Both the position numbers and the translations under genes were made by a program. 64,000 nt of DNA from Paramylibacter ulvae (lineage in GTDB: Bacteria > Pseudomonadota > Alphaproteobacteria > Rhodobacterales > Rhodobacteraceae): assembly GCF_014652655.1 (NCBI RefSeq), contig NZ_BMZF01000003.1, positions 186,001 through 250,000 of the forward strand. The letters are read 5' to 3'. Shown piece after piece: positions 25,693 through 34,346 of this stretch. The notes under the pieces were generated by a model. That model saw only the letters and a program-made list of their open reading frames with translations, made no database searches and was not told the DNA's origin. Position 1 is the stretch's first letter, and the number at the start of each line of letters is the position of its first letter.

Positions 25693-26769
25693 ATGATTTA
25701 TCGCGAAGCAGGTGATTTCAAAACATCCTATGCCAAGGATCAACAAACATTCCCGATTGCGTTTGATCGCTGGGGCTATTTCATCACACTGGCGTTTGCC
25801 TTTTTGGTGGTGCCATTCATCATCAATGATTATTGGATCAACGCGGTTGTTCTGCCATTCCTGATCTATGCCATTGCCGCGATCGGGTTGAATATCTTGA
25901 CGGGATATTGTGGACAGGTCAGCCTTGGATCGGGTGGGTTTATGGCCGTTGGTGCCTATGCTGCATATAAATTGATGACGGGTTTTCCTGATCTGAATAT
26001 CGTTTTTGTGATTTTCTTATCGGGTGGTGTCACCGCGTTGGTGGGGATGCTGTTTGGTTTGCCATCGTTGCGGATCAAAGGGTTCTATTTGGCGGTGGCC
26101 ACGCTGGCCGCGCAATTTTTCCTTGTCTGGTTGTTCAACAAGGTGCCGTGGTTTTATAACTACTCTGCATCTGGGCAAATTTCTGCACCAGAACGCTCGA
26201 TATTTGGCTATGCCGTGACGGGTGCGAATGCATTACCTGCGGTCAGCTATCTGTTTTGTCTGTGCTTTGTTGTGATCCTTGCATGGGCTGCGCGTAACCT
26301 TACACGGGGTGCCAATGGGCGCAAATGGATGGCCATTCGTGATATGGATATCGCCGCGGAAATCATCGGGGTAAATCCGTTGAAAACCAAACTGACTGCA
26401 TTTGGCGTATCCAGCTTTTATATCGGGATTGCGGGTGCAATGTTATTCGCGGTTTACCTTGGTGCGGCAGAGGTCGGCGAAGCGTTTGGTATCTCCAAAT
26501 CATTCCTGATCTTGTTCATGGTGATTATCGGTGGCTTGGGGTCCATATTTGGATCATTCGCAGGTGCGGCATTCATGGTTTTGATGCCCGTATTGTTGAA
26601 AAACGTCATGGTTGGCCAATTGGGGTGGCCCACGGACATGGCGGCACATTTTGAATTTGTAATCGTAGGTGGCTTGATCGTTCTATTCTTGATCGTTGAA
26701 CCACATGGGCTGGCGCAATTGTGGCGCTTGGCCAAGGAAAAACTACGTCTTTGGCCCTTCCCACATTAG
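25693..26769 (+). CDS. Liv-type ABC transporter permease (LivM-like)
   Basis: A 358-residue permease with multiple membrane helices. LivM hallmarks: IGLNILTGYCGQVSLGSGGF near residue 65, the GRKWMAIRDMDIAAEIIGVN loop near residue 215, and GGLGSIFGSFAGAAFM near residue 280. The N-terminal 30 residues are cytoplasmic. It ends 58 bp before the binding-protein gene; that gap holds a small GC hairpin (TGCGC, GTTC, GCGCA) and a GGGAGGAAA ribosome-binding site. Confidence 0.93.
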   Translation: MIYREAGDFKTSYAKDQQTFPIAFDRWGYFITLAFAFLVVPFIINDYWINAVVLPFLIYAIAAIGLNILTGYCGQVSLGSGGFMAVGAYAAYKLMTGFPDLNIVFVIFLSGGVTALVGMLFGLPSLRIKGFYLAVATLAAQFFLVWLFNKVPWFYNYSASGQISAPERSIFGYAVTGANALPAVSYLFCLCFVVILAWAARNLTRGANGRKWMAIRDMDIAAEIIGVNPLKTKLTAFGVSSFYIGIAGAMLFAVYLGAAEVGEAFGISKSFLILFMVIIGGLGSIFGSFAGAAFMVLMPVLLKNVMVGQLGWPTDMAAHFEFVIVGGLIVLFLIVEPHGLAQLWRLAKEKLRLWPFPH

Positions 26770-26827
26770 GGCCAAACAATTTGCGCGTTCGCGCAGAACT
26801 TATGTCAACCTTAGGGAGGAAAACGAC

Positions 26828-28114
26828 ATGAAAATGACTAAACTGGCCGCCTTTGCAGCGACCGCAATTACAATGGCAAGCCCTGTGCTGGCGGACCTTG
26901 TGTTCCCATCACTGAGCTATCGCACAGGCCCATATGCGGCGGGTGGTATTCCGTTTGCTGATGGTTACGCGGATTATTTCACTATGGTGAATGCGCGTGA
27001 TGGTGGCATCGGTGGCGTGCCGATCAAAATGATCGAATGCGAAACGGGTTATAACACCGAAAAAGGTGTGGAATGTTATGAGTCAACCAAGGGCGAAGGC
27101 GCACTTGTTTATCAACCATTGTCCACAGGTATCACATATCAGTTGATCCCAAAGGTGACGGCAGACGGCATTCCAATGCACACAATGGGTTACGGTCGTA
27201 CGTCCGCTGCCAACGGCAAAGTGTTTTCAAACGTGTTTAACTATCCAGCCAACTACTGGAATGGTGCATCAAACGCGGTGAACCACATTTTGGATATCAA
27301 CGATGGCAACATCGAAGGCAAAACAATTGCGCTGGTCTATCACAACTCTGCCTACGGCAAGGAACCAATCCGCACATTGGAAGAGCTTTCCAAAAAGCAT
27401 GGTTTTAAGCTGAGCCTTCTTGCGGTGGATCACCCAGGCCAAGAGCAAAAATCACAATGGCTACAAATTCGCCGTGAAAAACCGGATTACGTTGTGATGT
27501 ACGGCTGGGGTGTGATGAACCAAGTTGCTGTGCAAGAGGCGGCAAACATCCGTTTCCCAATGGAAAATTTCATCGGCATCTGGTGGTCAGGTGGTGAACA
27601 TGACGTATTGCCAGCGGGCGATGCTGCCAACGGTTACAAGGCATTAACATTCCACGGGGTGGGCAAAGACTATCCTGTATTTGCGGATGTTCAAAAATAC
27701 GTTGTTGAACCGGGCAATGCTGCGGGCGCTGGCGATCAGATCGGTACAGCCGTTTACAACCGTGGTTTTTACGCGGCGATGTTGGCGGTCGAGGCTGCAA
27801 AAACAGCCCAAGAAATCCACGGCGTAAAAGACATCACACCAGCAATGATGCGTGATGGCATGGAAGCATTGGTGATTGACGAGGCGAAAATGACCGCTCT
27901 TGGCATGCCAAACTTTGGCCCATCATTTTCCGTGTCTTGTGAAAACCACGGCGGCCCAGGTTTGGGTGGTGTGGCGCAATGGGATGCTGGTGCAAAAGAA
28001 TGGAAATTGATTTCCGATTATGCGCCATCCGACATGGAAGTGATTGGCGAATTGATCGTTGAAGACAGCATGGCATTCGCCGCTGAAAACAACATCGAAG
28101 AACGCTGTAACTAA
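26828..28114 (+). CDS. Liv-type ABC transporter substrate-binding protein
   Basis: A 428-residue periplasmic binding protein (Peripla_BP_6 type) with a Sec signal peptide (MKMTKLAAFAATAITMASPV, cleavage near residue 22). The mature part has GPYAAGGIPFADGYADYFTM near the start and MIECETGYNTEKGVECYEST, both typical of the larger HAAT binding proteins found beside AMP-ligases, distinct from the LivJ/LivK amino-acid sort. The ligand is therefore more likely an aromatic, fatty or other carboxylic acid than leucine. Start chosen at 26828 at the signal peptide; the frame is open from 26696. Confidence 0.92.
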   Translation: MKMTKLAAFAATAITMASPVLADLVFPSLSYRTGPYAAGGIPFADGYADYFTMVNARDGGIGGVPIKMIECETGYNTEKGVECYESTKGEGALVYQPLSTGITYQLIPKVTADGIPMHTMGYGRTSAANGKVFSNVFNYPANYWNGASNAVNHILDINDGNIEGKTIALVYHNSAYGKEPIRTLEELSKKHGFKLSLLAVDHPGQEQKSQWLQIRREKPDYVVMYGWGVMNQVAVQEAANIRFPMENFIGIWWSGGEHDVLPAGDAANGYKALTFHGVGKDYPVFADVQKYVVEPGNAAGAGDQIGTAVYNRGFYAAMLAVEAAKTAQEIHGVKDITPAMMRDGMEALVIDEAKMTALGMPNFGPSFSVSCENHGGPGLGGVAQWDAGAKEWKLISDYAPSDMEVIGELIVEDSMAFAAENNIEERCN

Positions 28115-28132
28115 GCAAATGAACGAACCAAC

Positions 28133-28157
28133 GCCCTTGGCCCGCGCGGCCAAGGGC
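28133..28157 (+). promoter_or_regulatory. Strong intercistronic hairpin between binding-protein and ATPase genes
   Basis: GCCCTTGGCC (28133-28142) and GGCCAAGGGC (28148-28157) form a perfect 10-bp stem with a five-base loop; no T-run follows directly. Its place after the binding-protein gene fits a 3' stabiliser or partial terminator that raises binding-protein level over the downstream genes. Confidence 0.7.
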
Positions 28158-28184
28158 ACCCATTGAAAAAGGGTTTTGTGAACC

Positions 28185-29009
28185 ATGCTAGACACAACAG
28201 AAAATTCAGAGACACTGCTTGAGGTGAACAATATCGAGGTGATTTATAATCACGTGATCCTTGTGCTCAAGGGTGTGAGCCTCTCTGTGCCAAAGGGCGG
28301 GATTACCGCGCTGTTGGGGGGCAATGGTGCGGGTAAAACCACCACGCTCAAGGCGATATCAAACTTGCTGCATTCCGAACGTGGCGAGGTCACCAAAGGG
28401 TCGATCAAATATCGCGGCAATGCCGTTGCCGATTTGAACCCCGCAGCATTGGTGAAATCTGGTGTTATTCAGGTGATGGAAGGCCGTCATTGTTTCGAAC
28501 ACCTCACCGTCGAAGAAAACTTGATGACAGGTTCATATACACGCCGTGCCAGCCGCGCCGAATTGGCACAAGATCTGGAAATGGTTTACGAATATTTCCC
28601 ACGCCTGCGCGAACGGCGCAAATCACAGGCGGGATATACTTCGGGTGGTGAACAACAAATGGTTGCTATTGGTCGCGCACTCATGTCGCGCCCTGAAACC
28701 GTATTGCTTGATGAACCTTCCATGGGGCTTGCACCGCAATTGGTCGAAGAAATTTTTGGCATTGTCAAAGATTTGAACGAAAAAGAAGGCGTTTCATTTC
28801 TGCTCGCCGAACAAAACACCAATGTGGCGCTGCGCTTTGCGCATTACGGCTATATTTTGGAATCTGGTCGTGTGGTAATGGACGGCCCCGCCGCCGAATT
28901 GCGCGAAAACCCAGATGTAAAAGAATTCTATCTTGGCATGTCGGACGAGGGGCGCAAATCCTTTCGTGATGTGCGTTCTTATCGTCGTCGTAAAAGGTGG
29001 CTCAGCTAA
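28185..29009 (+). CDS. Liv-type ABC transporter ATPase (LivF-like)
   Basis: A 274-residue ATP-binding subunit. Walker A GGNGAGKTT near residue 46, IQVMEGRHCFEHLTVEENL (LivF-type switch region), signature TSGGEQQMVAIGRALM, Walker B VLLDEPSMGLAP, H-loop LLAEQNTNVALRFA. It extends about 25 residues past the usual LivF end, with a basic tail (RSYRRRKRWLS). Stop overlaps the next start by one base (TAATG). Confidence 0.93.
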   Translation: MLDTTENSETLLEVNNIEVIYNHVILVLKGVSLSVPKGGITALLGGNGAGKTTTLKAISNLLHSERGEVTKGSIKYRGNAVADLNPAALVKSGVIQVMEGRHCFEHLTVEENLMTGSYTRRASRAELAQDLEMVYEYFPRLRERRKSQAGYTSGGEQQMVAIGRALMSRPETVLLDEPSMGLAPQLVEEIFGIVKDLNEKEGVSFLLAEQNTNVALRFAHYGYILESGRVVMDGPAAELRENPDVKEFYLGMSDEGRKSFRDVRSYRRRKRWLS

Positions 29010-30223
29010 TGACACAATACTTTGATGCGCTTGAAACCCGCACTGCGGATCAACGCGCAAATGATCTGGCAATTGCCTTGCCAGCACAGATTGCGCGCGC
29101 CCAAAACACCGCCCAATCGGGCGCGTTGTCGGGGGTCGATGCGGCCAAAATTACCACTGTGGATGATTTGGCTGATCTGCCAGTTTTGCGCAAATCCGCA
29201 TTGCTGGATGCACAAAAACATAACGCACCCCTTGGCGGTTATGCCGATGCCTTGGCGGCGCGTCACATTTTTCAATCACCCGGTCCGATTTATGAAATCG
29301 GCCACACATCGCATGATTGGTGGCGTTTTGGGCGGGCGATGAATGCGGCAGGGCTGAACGCTAATGACATCGTGCAAAACACGTTTTCGTACCATTTCAC
29401 CCCTGCGGGGATGATGTTTGAAAATGGCGCGTCGGCGATTGGTGCAACAATTTTCCCCGCGGGAACTGGCCAGACCGAACAACAGGCACGCGTGGCTACC
29501 GATATCGGCGTCACCGCATACGCGGGCACGCCCGATTTTCTTAAGATGATTTTGGAAAAGGGTGATGCGCTTGGCCTTGATCTGTCCAAAATCACCAAAT
29601 CATTGGTAAGCGGCGGACCGTTGTTTCCACAACTGCGCCAATATTACATTGATCGCGGTATTAGCTGTTTGCAATGTTACGGCACGGCTGATTTGGGGCA
29701 TGTGGCCTATGAAACCGATGCGATGGATGGCATGATCGTGGACGAAGGCGTGATCGTTGAAATCGTCACACCGGGCACGGGCAATCCTGTCGCAGCTGGT
29801 GAAATTGGCGAGGTTGTGGTCACAACCCTTAATCCAGATTATCCGCTGATCCGATTTGCAACGGGCGACATGTCGTCAACGCTGTCGGGTGTATCGGCTT
29901 GTGGGCGCACAAATATGCGCATCGCTGGCTGGCAAGGGCGCGCCGATCAAGCAACCAAGGTTAAGGGTATGTTCGTGCGCCCTGAACAGGTTGCGACCCT
30001 GATCGAACGCCACCCCGAAATCCACAAGGCACGCATCGAGGTTACGCATGACGGCAGCACCGATAATATGACGGTGCGTCTTGAAACCGATCATGGGGAT
30101 GAAAAGCATTTCGAAAACGCCGTGCGTGACGTATTAAAATTGCGCGCAGATATCGAAATCGTTGCGAAAGATGCTTTGCCAAAAGATGGGCTTGTCATTC
30201 AAGATAAACGCGACCTAACCTAG
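29009..30223 (+). CDS. PaaK-like CoA ligase with degenerate P-loop
   Basis: A 404-residue protein of the phenylacetate-CoA ligase branch of adenylate-forming enzymes. Recognisable parts: VSGGPLFPQLRQYYIDRGIS, CYGTADLGHVAYE (adenine-binding), GEIGEVVVTTLNPDYPLIRF, GDMSS, and GRADQATKVKGMFVRPEQV (C-terminal lysine loop). The normal serine/threonine/glycine-rich P-loop is absent; the corresponding place reads FQSPGPIYEIGHTS. It may still be active, since other members of this transporter-linked subfamily are similarly altered, or it may have another role such as substrate channelling. Start at 29009 is set by TAATG overlap with the ATPase gene. Confidence 0.8.
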   Translation: MTQYFDALETRTADQRANDLAIALPAQIARAQNTAQSGALSGVDAAKITTVDDLADLPVLRKSALLDAQKHNAPLGGYADALAARHIFQSPGPIYEIGHTSHDWWRFGRAMNAAGLNANDIVQNTFSYHFTPAGMMFENGASAIGATIFPAGTGQTEQQARVATDIGVTAYAGTPDFLKMILEKGDALGLDLSKITKSLVSGGPLFPQLRQYYIDRGISCLQCYGTADLGHVAYETDAMDGMIVDEGVIVEIVTPGTGNPVAAGEIGEVVVTTLNPDYPLIRFATGDMSSTLSGVSACGRTNMRIAGWQGRADQATKVKGMFVRPEQVATLIERHPEIHKARIEVTHDGSTDNMTVRLETDHGDEKHFENAVRDVLKLRADIEIVAKDALPKDGLVIQDKRDLT

Positions 30224-30246
30224 GGTTTCAAAACCAAGGCACTGGT

Positions 30247-31215
30247 ATGATTCACACACGACTTACCCAAATGCTGGGCATTCAGCATCCGATCATTTTG
30301 GCACCAATGGCGATGGCTGCGGGTGGCAAATTGGCGGCGAGTGTTTCAAACGCGGGTGGCTTGGGCTTTGTCGGTGGTGGATATGGCGATGTCGATTGGT
30401 TAACCACGGAATTGGCCAACGCGGGTGATGCGCCCATCGGTGTTGGGTTTATCACATGGGCGTTGGATGAAAATCCAGCGGCGCTTGATATCGCACTTGC
30501 GCGTAAACCACGCGCCGTATTTTTGTCCTTTGGCAACGTTGCCCCTTATGTTGATGCGATTAAGTCATCGGGTGCAGTGATGATCGCACAGGTGCAAACC
30601 ATGGCCGATGCACGCGCTGCAATTGATGCTGGCGCCGATGTCATCGTCGCCCAAGGCAGCGAAGGCGGCGGCCACGGCCAATCACGCGCCACGATGTCAT
30701 TTGTGCCAGAGGTCGCGGATTACATCGCCGCCCATTCCCCCCAAACATTGCTATGTGCCGCGGGTGGTATCGCCGATGGGCGTGGCATTGCGGCGGCGTT
30801 GATGTTGGGTGCAGATGGTGTTGTGATCGGTTCACGTTTTTGGGCAAGCGGTGAATGTTTGGCGCATCAAAATATGCAAAACGCGGCGATGGCGGCGGAT
30901 GGTGATCAAACGCTACGCACCACGGTGATTGATATCACGCGCAACAAAAATTGGCCTGCGCGATATAATATCCGCGTCATGAAAAACGAATTTTCCGATC
31001 AATGGCACGGGGCCGAAGATGCGCTTCGCAAGGATGGTGCTGCAATTGATCAATGGAACGCGGCCCTTGCCGCAGGCAACCCCAAAATCGCCAACCCCAT
31101 CGTGGGCGAGGCCGTGGGGATCATCAACGAAATACGCCCGACCAGCGATATTATGAATGATATCATGGCGGGCGCTGAAACCTTATTGGCGGGAACGCCA
31201 TTTACCCAGAATTAA
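30247..31215 (+). CDS. Nitronate monooxygenase family (2-nitropropane dioxygenase-like)
   Basis: A 322-residue FMN-dependent TIM-barrel enzyme. Typical segments: MLGIQHPIILAPMAMAAGGK at the start, AQGSEGGGHGQSRA near residue 142 with the catalytic-region histidine, LCAAGGIADGRGIAAALMLG, and GADGVVIGSRFWAS for the FMN phosphate. These oxidise alkyl nitronates, but many members have unknown substrates, some close to enoyl reductases. It sits between the ligase and the thiolase with short spacing, so it belongs to the same transcription unit. Confidence 0.85.
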   Translation: MIHTRLTQMLGIQHPIILAPMAMAAGGKLAASVSNAGGLGFVGGGYGDVDWLTTELANAGDAPIGVGFITWALDENPAALDIALARKPRAVFLSFGNVAPYVDAIKSSGAVMIAQVQTMADARAAIDAGADVIVAQGSEGGGHGQSRATMSFVPEVADYIAAHSPQTLLCAAGGIADGRGIAAALMLGADGVVIGSRFWASGECLAHQNMQNAAMAADGDQTLRTTVIDITRNKNWPARYNIRVMKNEFSDQWHGAEDALRKDGAAIDQWNAALAAGNPKIANPIVGEAVGIINEIRPTSDIMNDIMAGAETLLAGTPFTQN

Positions 31216-31237
31216 TCACTGTACGAAAGGTGACATC

Positions 31238-32419
31238 ATGACAAAATCAGTTGTAATCGCAGGGGCCGCACGCACCCCCATCGGGGGATTTCAGGGCGAT
31301 CTGTCCGATGTGGCATCACCCGATTTGGGTGCCGATGCGATCAAGGCGGCGTTAACAAATGCTGGCGCATCTGCCGCTGATATCGACGAATTGCTAATGG
31401 GCTGTGTGTTGCCAGCGGGTGTTGGCCAAGCGCCCGCACGCCAAGCAGGCATTTTTGCTGAACTGGGCGAAAATACACCCGCCACCACGGTGAACAAGGT
31501 CTGCGGATCGGGCATGAAAACCGTATCCATGGCCACCGATCAAATCAAAGCAGGCAGCAACGATATCGTTGTCGCAGGTGGCATGGAAAGCATGACGCGC
31601 GCCCCGTATTTGGCACCCAATGCACGCGGTGGCGCACGCCTTGGTCACACCACCATGTTGGATCATATGTTCCTTGATGGTCTGGAAGATGCATATGACA
31701 AGGGTAAATTGATGGGACATTTTGCCGAAATGTGCGCCCAGAAATACCAGTTCACCCGCGAAGCACAGGATGAATATGCGCTCAAATCATTATCCAATGC
31801 ATTAGAGGCGCAAAAATCTGGCGCATTCGATGGCGAAATTTTTCCCGTCACCGTTAAAACACGCCGTGGTGAAACCACTGTTTCTGCCGATGAACAACCC
31901 GCCAAAGCACGCCCAGAAAAAATTCCACAACTGCGCCCTGCATTTGCAAAGGATGGCACAGTCACGGCAGCGAACGCTTCATCCATTTCTGATGGTGCCG
32001 CCGCAATGGTGATCGCCGCCGAAGATGTGGCCAAGGCCAAGGGGCTAAACATTCGCGCCCGTATCGTGGGGTCTGCGGGTCATGCACATGCGCCTGAATG
32101 GTTCACAACCGCACCCGTACCAGCGGCGCAAAAGCTGTTGGAAAAACTGGGCTGGTCTGTTGATGATGTTGATCTGTGGGAGGTCAACGAAGCATTCGCC
32201 GTTGTACCAATGGCATTCATGCATGAATTGAACATTCCACGCGAAAAAATCAATGTGAATGGCGGTGCATGTGCGCTGGGTCATCCCATTGGCGCATCTG
32301 GTACGCGTATTATCGTGACCTTGCTGAACGCGCTTGAAAAACGTGACCTGAAACGCGGTATCGCCGCAATTTGTATCGGAGGCGGCGAAGGTTTGGCCAT
32401 CGCCATTGAACGCGTATGA
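31238..32419 (+). CDS. Acetyl-CoA C-acyltransferase (thiolase)
   Basis: A 393-residue thiolase. AARTPIGGFQGDL at the N-terminus, nucleophilic cysteine in VNKVCGSGMKTV near residue 89, VNGGACALGHPIGASGTRI with the active histidine, and CIGGGEGLAIAIE at the C-terminus. GAAAGG precedes ATG 31238; the frame is open further upstream (31157) but inside the previous gene. Next to an HSD10-like dehydrogenase it could cleave 2-methylacetoacetyl-CoA in isoleucine breakdown or acetoacetyl-CoA. Confidence 0.92.
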   Translation: MTKSVVIAGAARTPIGGFQGDLSDVASPDLGADAIKAALTNAGASAADIDELLMGCVLPAGVGQAPARQAGIFAELGENTPATTVNKVCGSGMKTVSMATDQIKAGSNDIVVAGGMESMTRAPYLAPNARGGARLGHTTMLDHMFLDGLEDAYDKGKLMGHFAEMCAQKYQFTREAQDEYALKSLSNALEAQKSGAFDGEIFPVTVKTRRGETTVSADEQPAKARPEKIPQLRPAFAKDGTVTAANASSISDGAAAMVIAAEDVAKAKGLNIRARIVGSAGHAHAPEWFTTAPVPAAQKLLEKLGWSVDDVDLWEVNEAFAVVPMAFMHELNIPREKINVNGGACALGHPIGASGTRIIVTLLNALEKRDLKRGIAAICIGGGEGLAIAIERV

Positions 32420-33183
32420 TTATTGATAAAAATACCCCCGTTGTCGTCACTGGTGGTGCATCTGGTCTGGGCCATGCCTGTGCGGTTATGTTCGCCAAAC
32501 TGGGCGCAAAGGTTGCGATTTTTGACCTGAACGATGAAATGGGAAATGCGGTCGCCGCTGAAATTGGTGGGATCTATGTGCATGTGGATGTGTCCGATCC
32601 GGCGTCTGTCGCGGATGGGTTCAAAACGGCACGTGCGGCACATGGCCAAGAACGCATTTTGATCAATTGCGCGGGCATCGCACCGGCGCGTAAAACCGTA
32701 TCACGCGGTGCGGCGCACGATCCCGCATTATTCGCCAAAACCATTGGTGTGAACCTGATCGGATCATTCAACACCGCCAGCCAAGCGGCAGAGGGAATGG
32801 CTGCAAGCGATGCGTTGAACGCCGATGGTGAACGCGGCATCATCATCAACACCGCATCGGTTGCGGCATATGATGGGCAAATCGGGCAAATCGCCTATTC
32901 CGCATCCAAGGGTGGCATCGTTGGCATGACATTGCCCATGGCGCGTGATCTGTCGGACAAAGGTGTACGTGTAAACGCCATCGCACCGGGAATTTTTGGA
33001 ACACCCATGGTCAAGGCATTTCCACAAGAGGTGCAGGATGCGTTGGCGGCCGATATTCCATTCCCATCGCGTTTGGGTGCGCCAGACGAATATGCATCAC
33101 TTGCCCGCCATATGGTGGAAAATGCGATGCTCAATGCCGAAGTGATCCGCCTTGACGGTGCGATCCGTATGGCGCCTAGATAA
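32416..33183 (+). CDS. HSD10-like short-chain 3-hydroxyacyl-CoA dehydrogenase
   Basis: A 255-residue SDR. GGASGLG cofactor motif near residue 13, an aspartate after strand two (AIFDLNDEM) favouring NAD, NCAGIAPA near residue 87, catalytic serine in INTASVAAYDG, YSASK, and the ending VIRLDGAIRMAPR, which is characteristic of the type-2 3-hydroxyacyl-CoA dehydrogenase (HSD17B10) group. That group oxidises 2-methyl-3-hydroxybutyryl-CoA in isoleucine degradation and short 3-hydroxyacyl-CoAs. ATGA overlap with the thiolase couples the two steps. Confidence 0.88.
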   Translation: MIIDKNTPVVVTGGASGLGHACAVMFAKLGAKVAIFDLNDEMGNAVAAEIGGIYVHVDVSDPASVADGFKTARAAHGQERILINCAGIAPARKTVSRGAAHDPALFAKTIGVNLIGSFNTASQAAEGMAASDALNADGERGIIINTASVAAYDGQIGQIAYSASKGGIVGMTLPMARDLSDKGVRVNAIAPGIFGTPMVKAFPQEVQDALAADIPFPSRLGAPDEYASLARHMVENAMLNAEVIRLDGAIRMAPR

Positions 33184-33197
33184 CCCAAGGATCGATC

Positions 33198-34346
33198 ATG
33201 GATTTTGGAATTTCAGAAGAACAACAAATGTTTTTTGACACGGCCTATGCCTTTGGTCAGGAACATATCGCCCCGTTCGCCTATGACTGGGAAGCGGCGG
33301 GCGCGATCCCGCGTAGCGTTTTGGAAGGTGCGGCCGAACTCGGCTTTGCCGCACTTTATGTGCCAGAGGATCAAGGCGGGACAGGGTTATCACGCCTTGA
33401 TGCGACCCTGATTTTTGAAGCATTAAGCGCGGCGTGCCCATCCGTTGCGGCATTCCTGTCGATCCATAATATGTGCACCAATATGGTGGCAAAGTATGGC
33501 ACCGATCAGGCCAAGGATGAATGGCTGCCTAAACTGATTTCCATGGAAAAAATCGCAGCTTATTGTTTGACCGAGCCGGGGTCTGGTTCCGATGCAGCCG
33601 CATTGCGCACCAAAGCGGAAAAAACCGATGCGGGCTATGCGCTGACGGGAAACAAGGCGTTTATTTCAGGTGGCGGTTTTGCTGATCTGTACGTTGTGAT
33701 GTGTCGCACGGGCGAGGCAGGGCCAAAGGGTATTTCAACCGCTCTGGTTCCCGATGGTGCAACGGGTCTATCGTTTGGCGCGCTAGAGAAAAAGATGGGA
33801 TGGAAAGCACAACCAACCGCACAGGTGCAAATGGATAATTGCGAAATCCCTGCGCATAATTTGCTGGGTGACGAGGGCAAAGGTTTCAAATACGCAATGG
33901 AAGGCCTTGATGGCGGGCGATTGAACATTGCGGCCTGTGCATTGGGGGCGGCGCAATCGGCACTTGATATGGCGCTTGCCTATGTGGGCGAGCGCAAGGC
34001 ATTCGGCAAAACGCTTGATCAATTCCAAGCGCTGCAATTCAAACTGGCCGAAATGGAAATTGAATTACAGGCGTCGCGTGTATTTTTACGCCAAGCAGCG
34101 TGGAAATTGGACAATGCACAACATGACGCCAGCAAACATTGCGCCATGGCCAAGAAATTCGTAACCGAGGCGGCAAGCCGCGTTGCCAACGAAGCATTAC
34201 AATTGCATGGCGGTTATGGATATCTTGAAGACTACAAAGTTGAAAAAATCGTGCGTGATCTGCGTGTGCACCAAATCCTAGAGGGCACATCGGAGGTGAT
34301 GAATTTAATCACCGCACGCACATTGCTGGCTGAACGAGGCAATTAA
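33198..34346 (+). CDS. Acyl-CoA dehydrogenase (isobutyryl / short-branched-chain type)
   Basis: A 382-residue FAD enzyme that introduces the 2,3 double bond into acyl-CoA. YCLTEPGSGSDAAAL (FAD-binding) near residue 118, FISGGG near residue 153, YVGERKAFGKTLDQFQALQF, LQLHGGYGYLEDY, and the catalytic glutamate in HQILEGTSEVMN near residue 362. The glutamate is in the usual MCAD/IBD position, in contrast with the isovaleryl enzyme at 36849. With HIBCH and an enoyl-CoA hydratase following, isobutyryl-CoA or 2-methylbutyryl-CoA is the likely substrate. Confidence 0.9.
   Translation: MDFGISEEQQMFFDTAYAFGQEHIAPFAYDWEAAGAIPRSVLEGAAELGFAALYVPEDQGGTGLSRLDATLIFEALSAACPSVAAFLSIHNMCTNMVAKYGTDQAKDEWLPKLISMEKIAAYCLTEPGSGSDAAALRTKAEKTDAGYALTGNKAFISGGGFADLYVVMCRTGEAGPKGISTALVPDGATGLSFGALEKKMGWKAQPTAQVQMDNCEIPAHNLLGDEGKGFKYAMEGLDGGRLNIAACALGAAQSALDMALAYVGERKAFGKTLDQFQALQFKLAEMEIELQASRVFLRQAAWKLDNAQHDASKHCAMAKKFVTEAASRVANEALQLHGGYGYLEDYKVEKIVRDLRVHQILEGTSEVMNLITARTLLAERGN

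Noticed and set aside
28117-28127. AATGAACGAAC after the binding-protein gene, like the left half of the TetR operator
   Set aside because: The right half is absent and it is downstream of a gene within an operon, so it is likely chance.
31941-31952. Further TTTGCAAA strings, for example here and near 23351 and 60642
   Set aside because: They lie inside coding regions and lack the full 10-bp palindrome, so they are probably codon-level coincidence.
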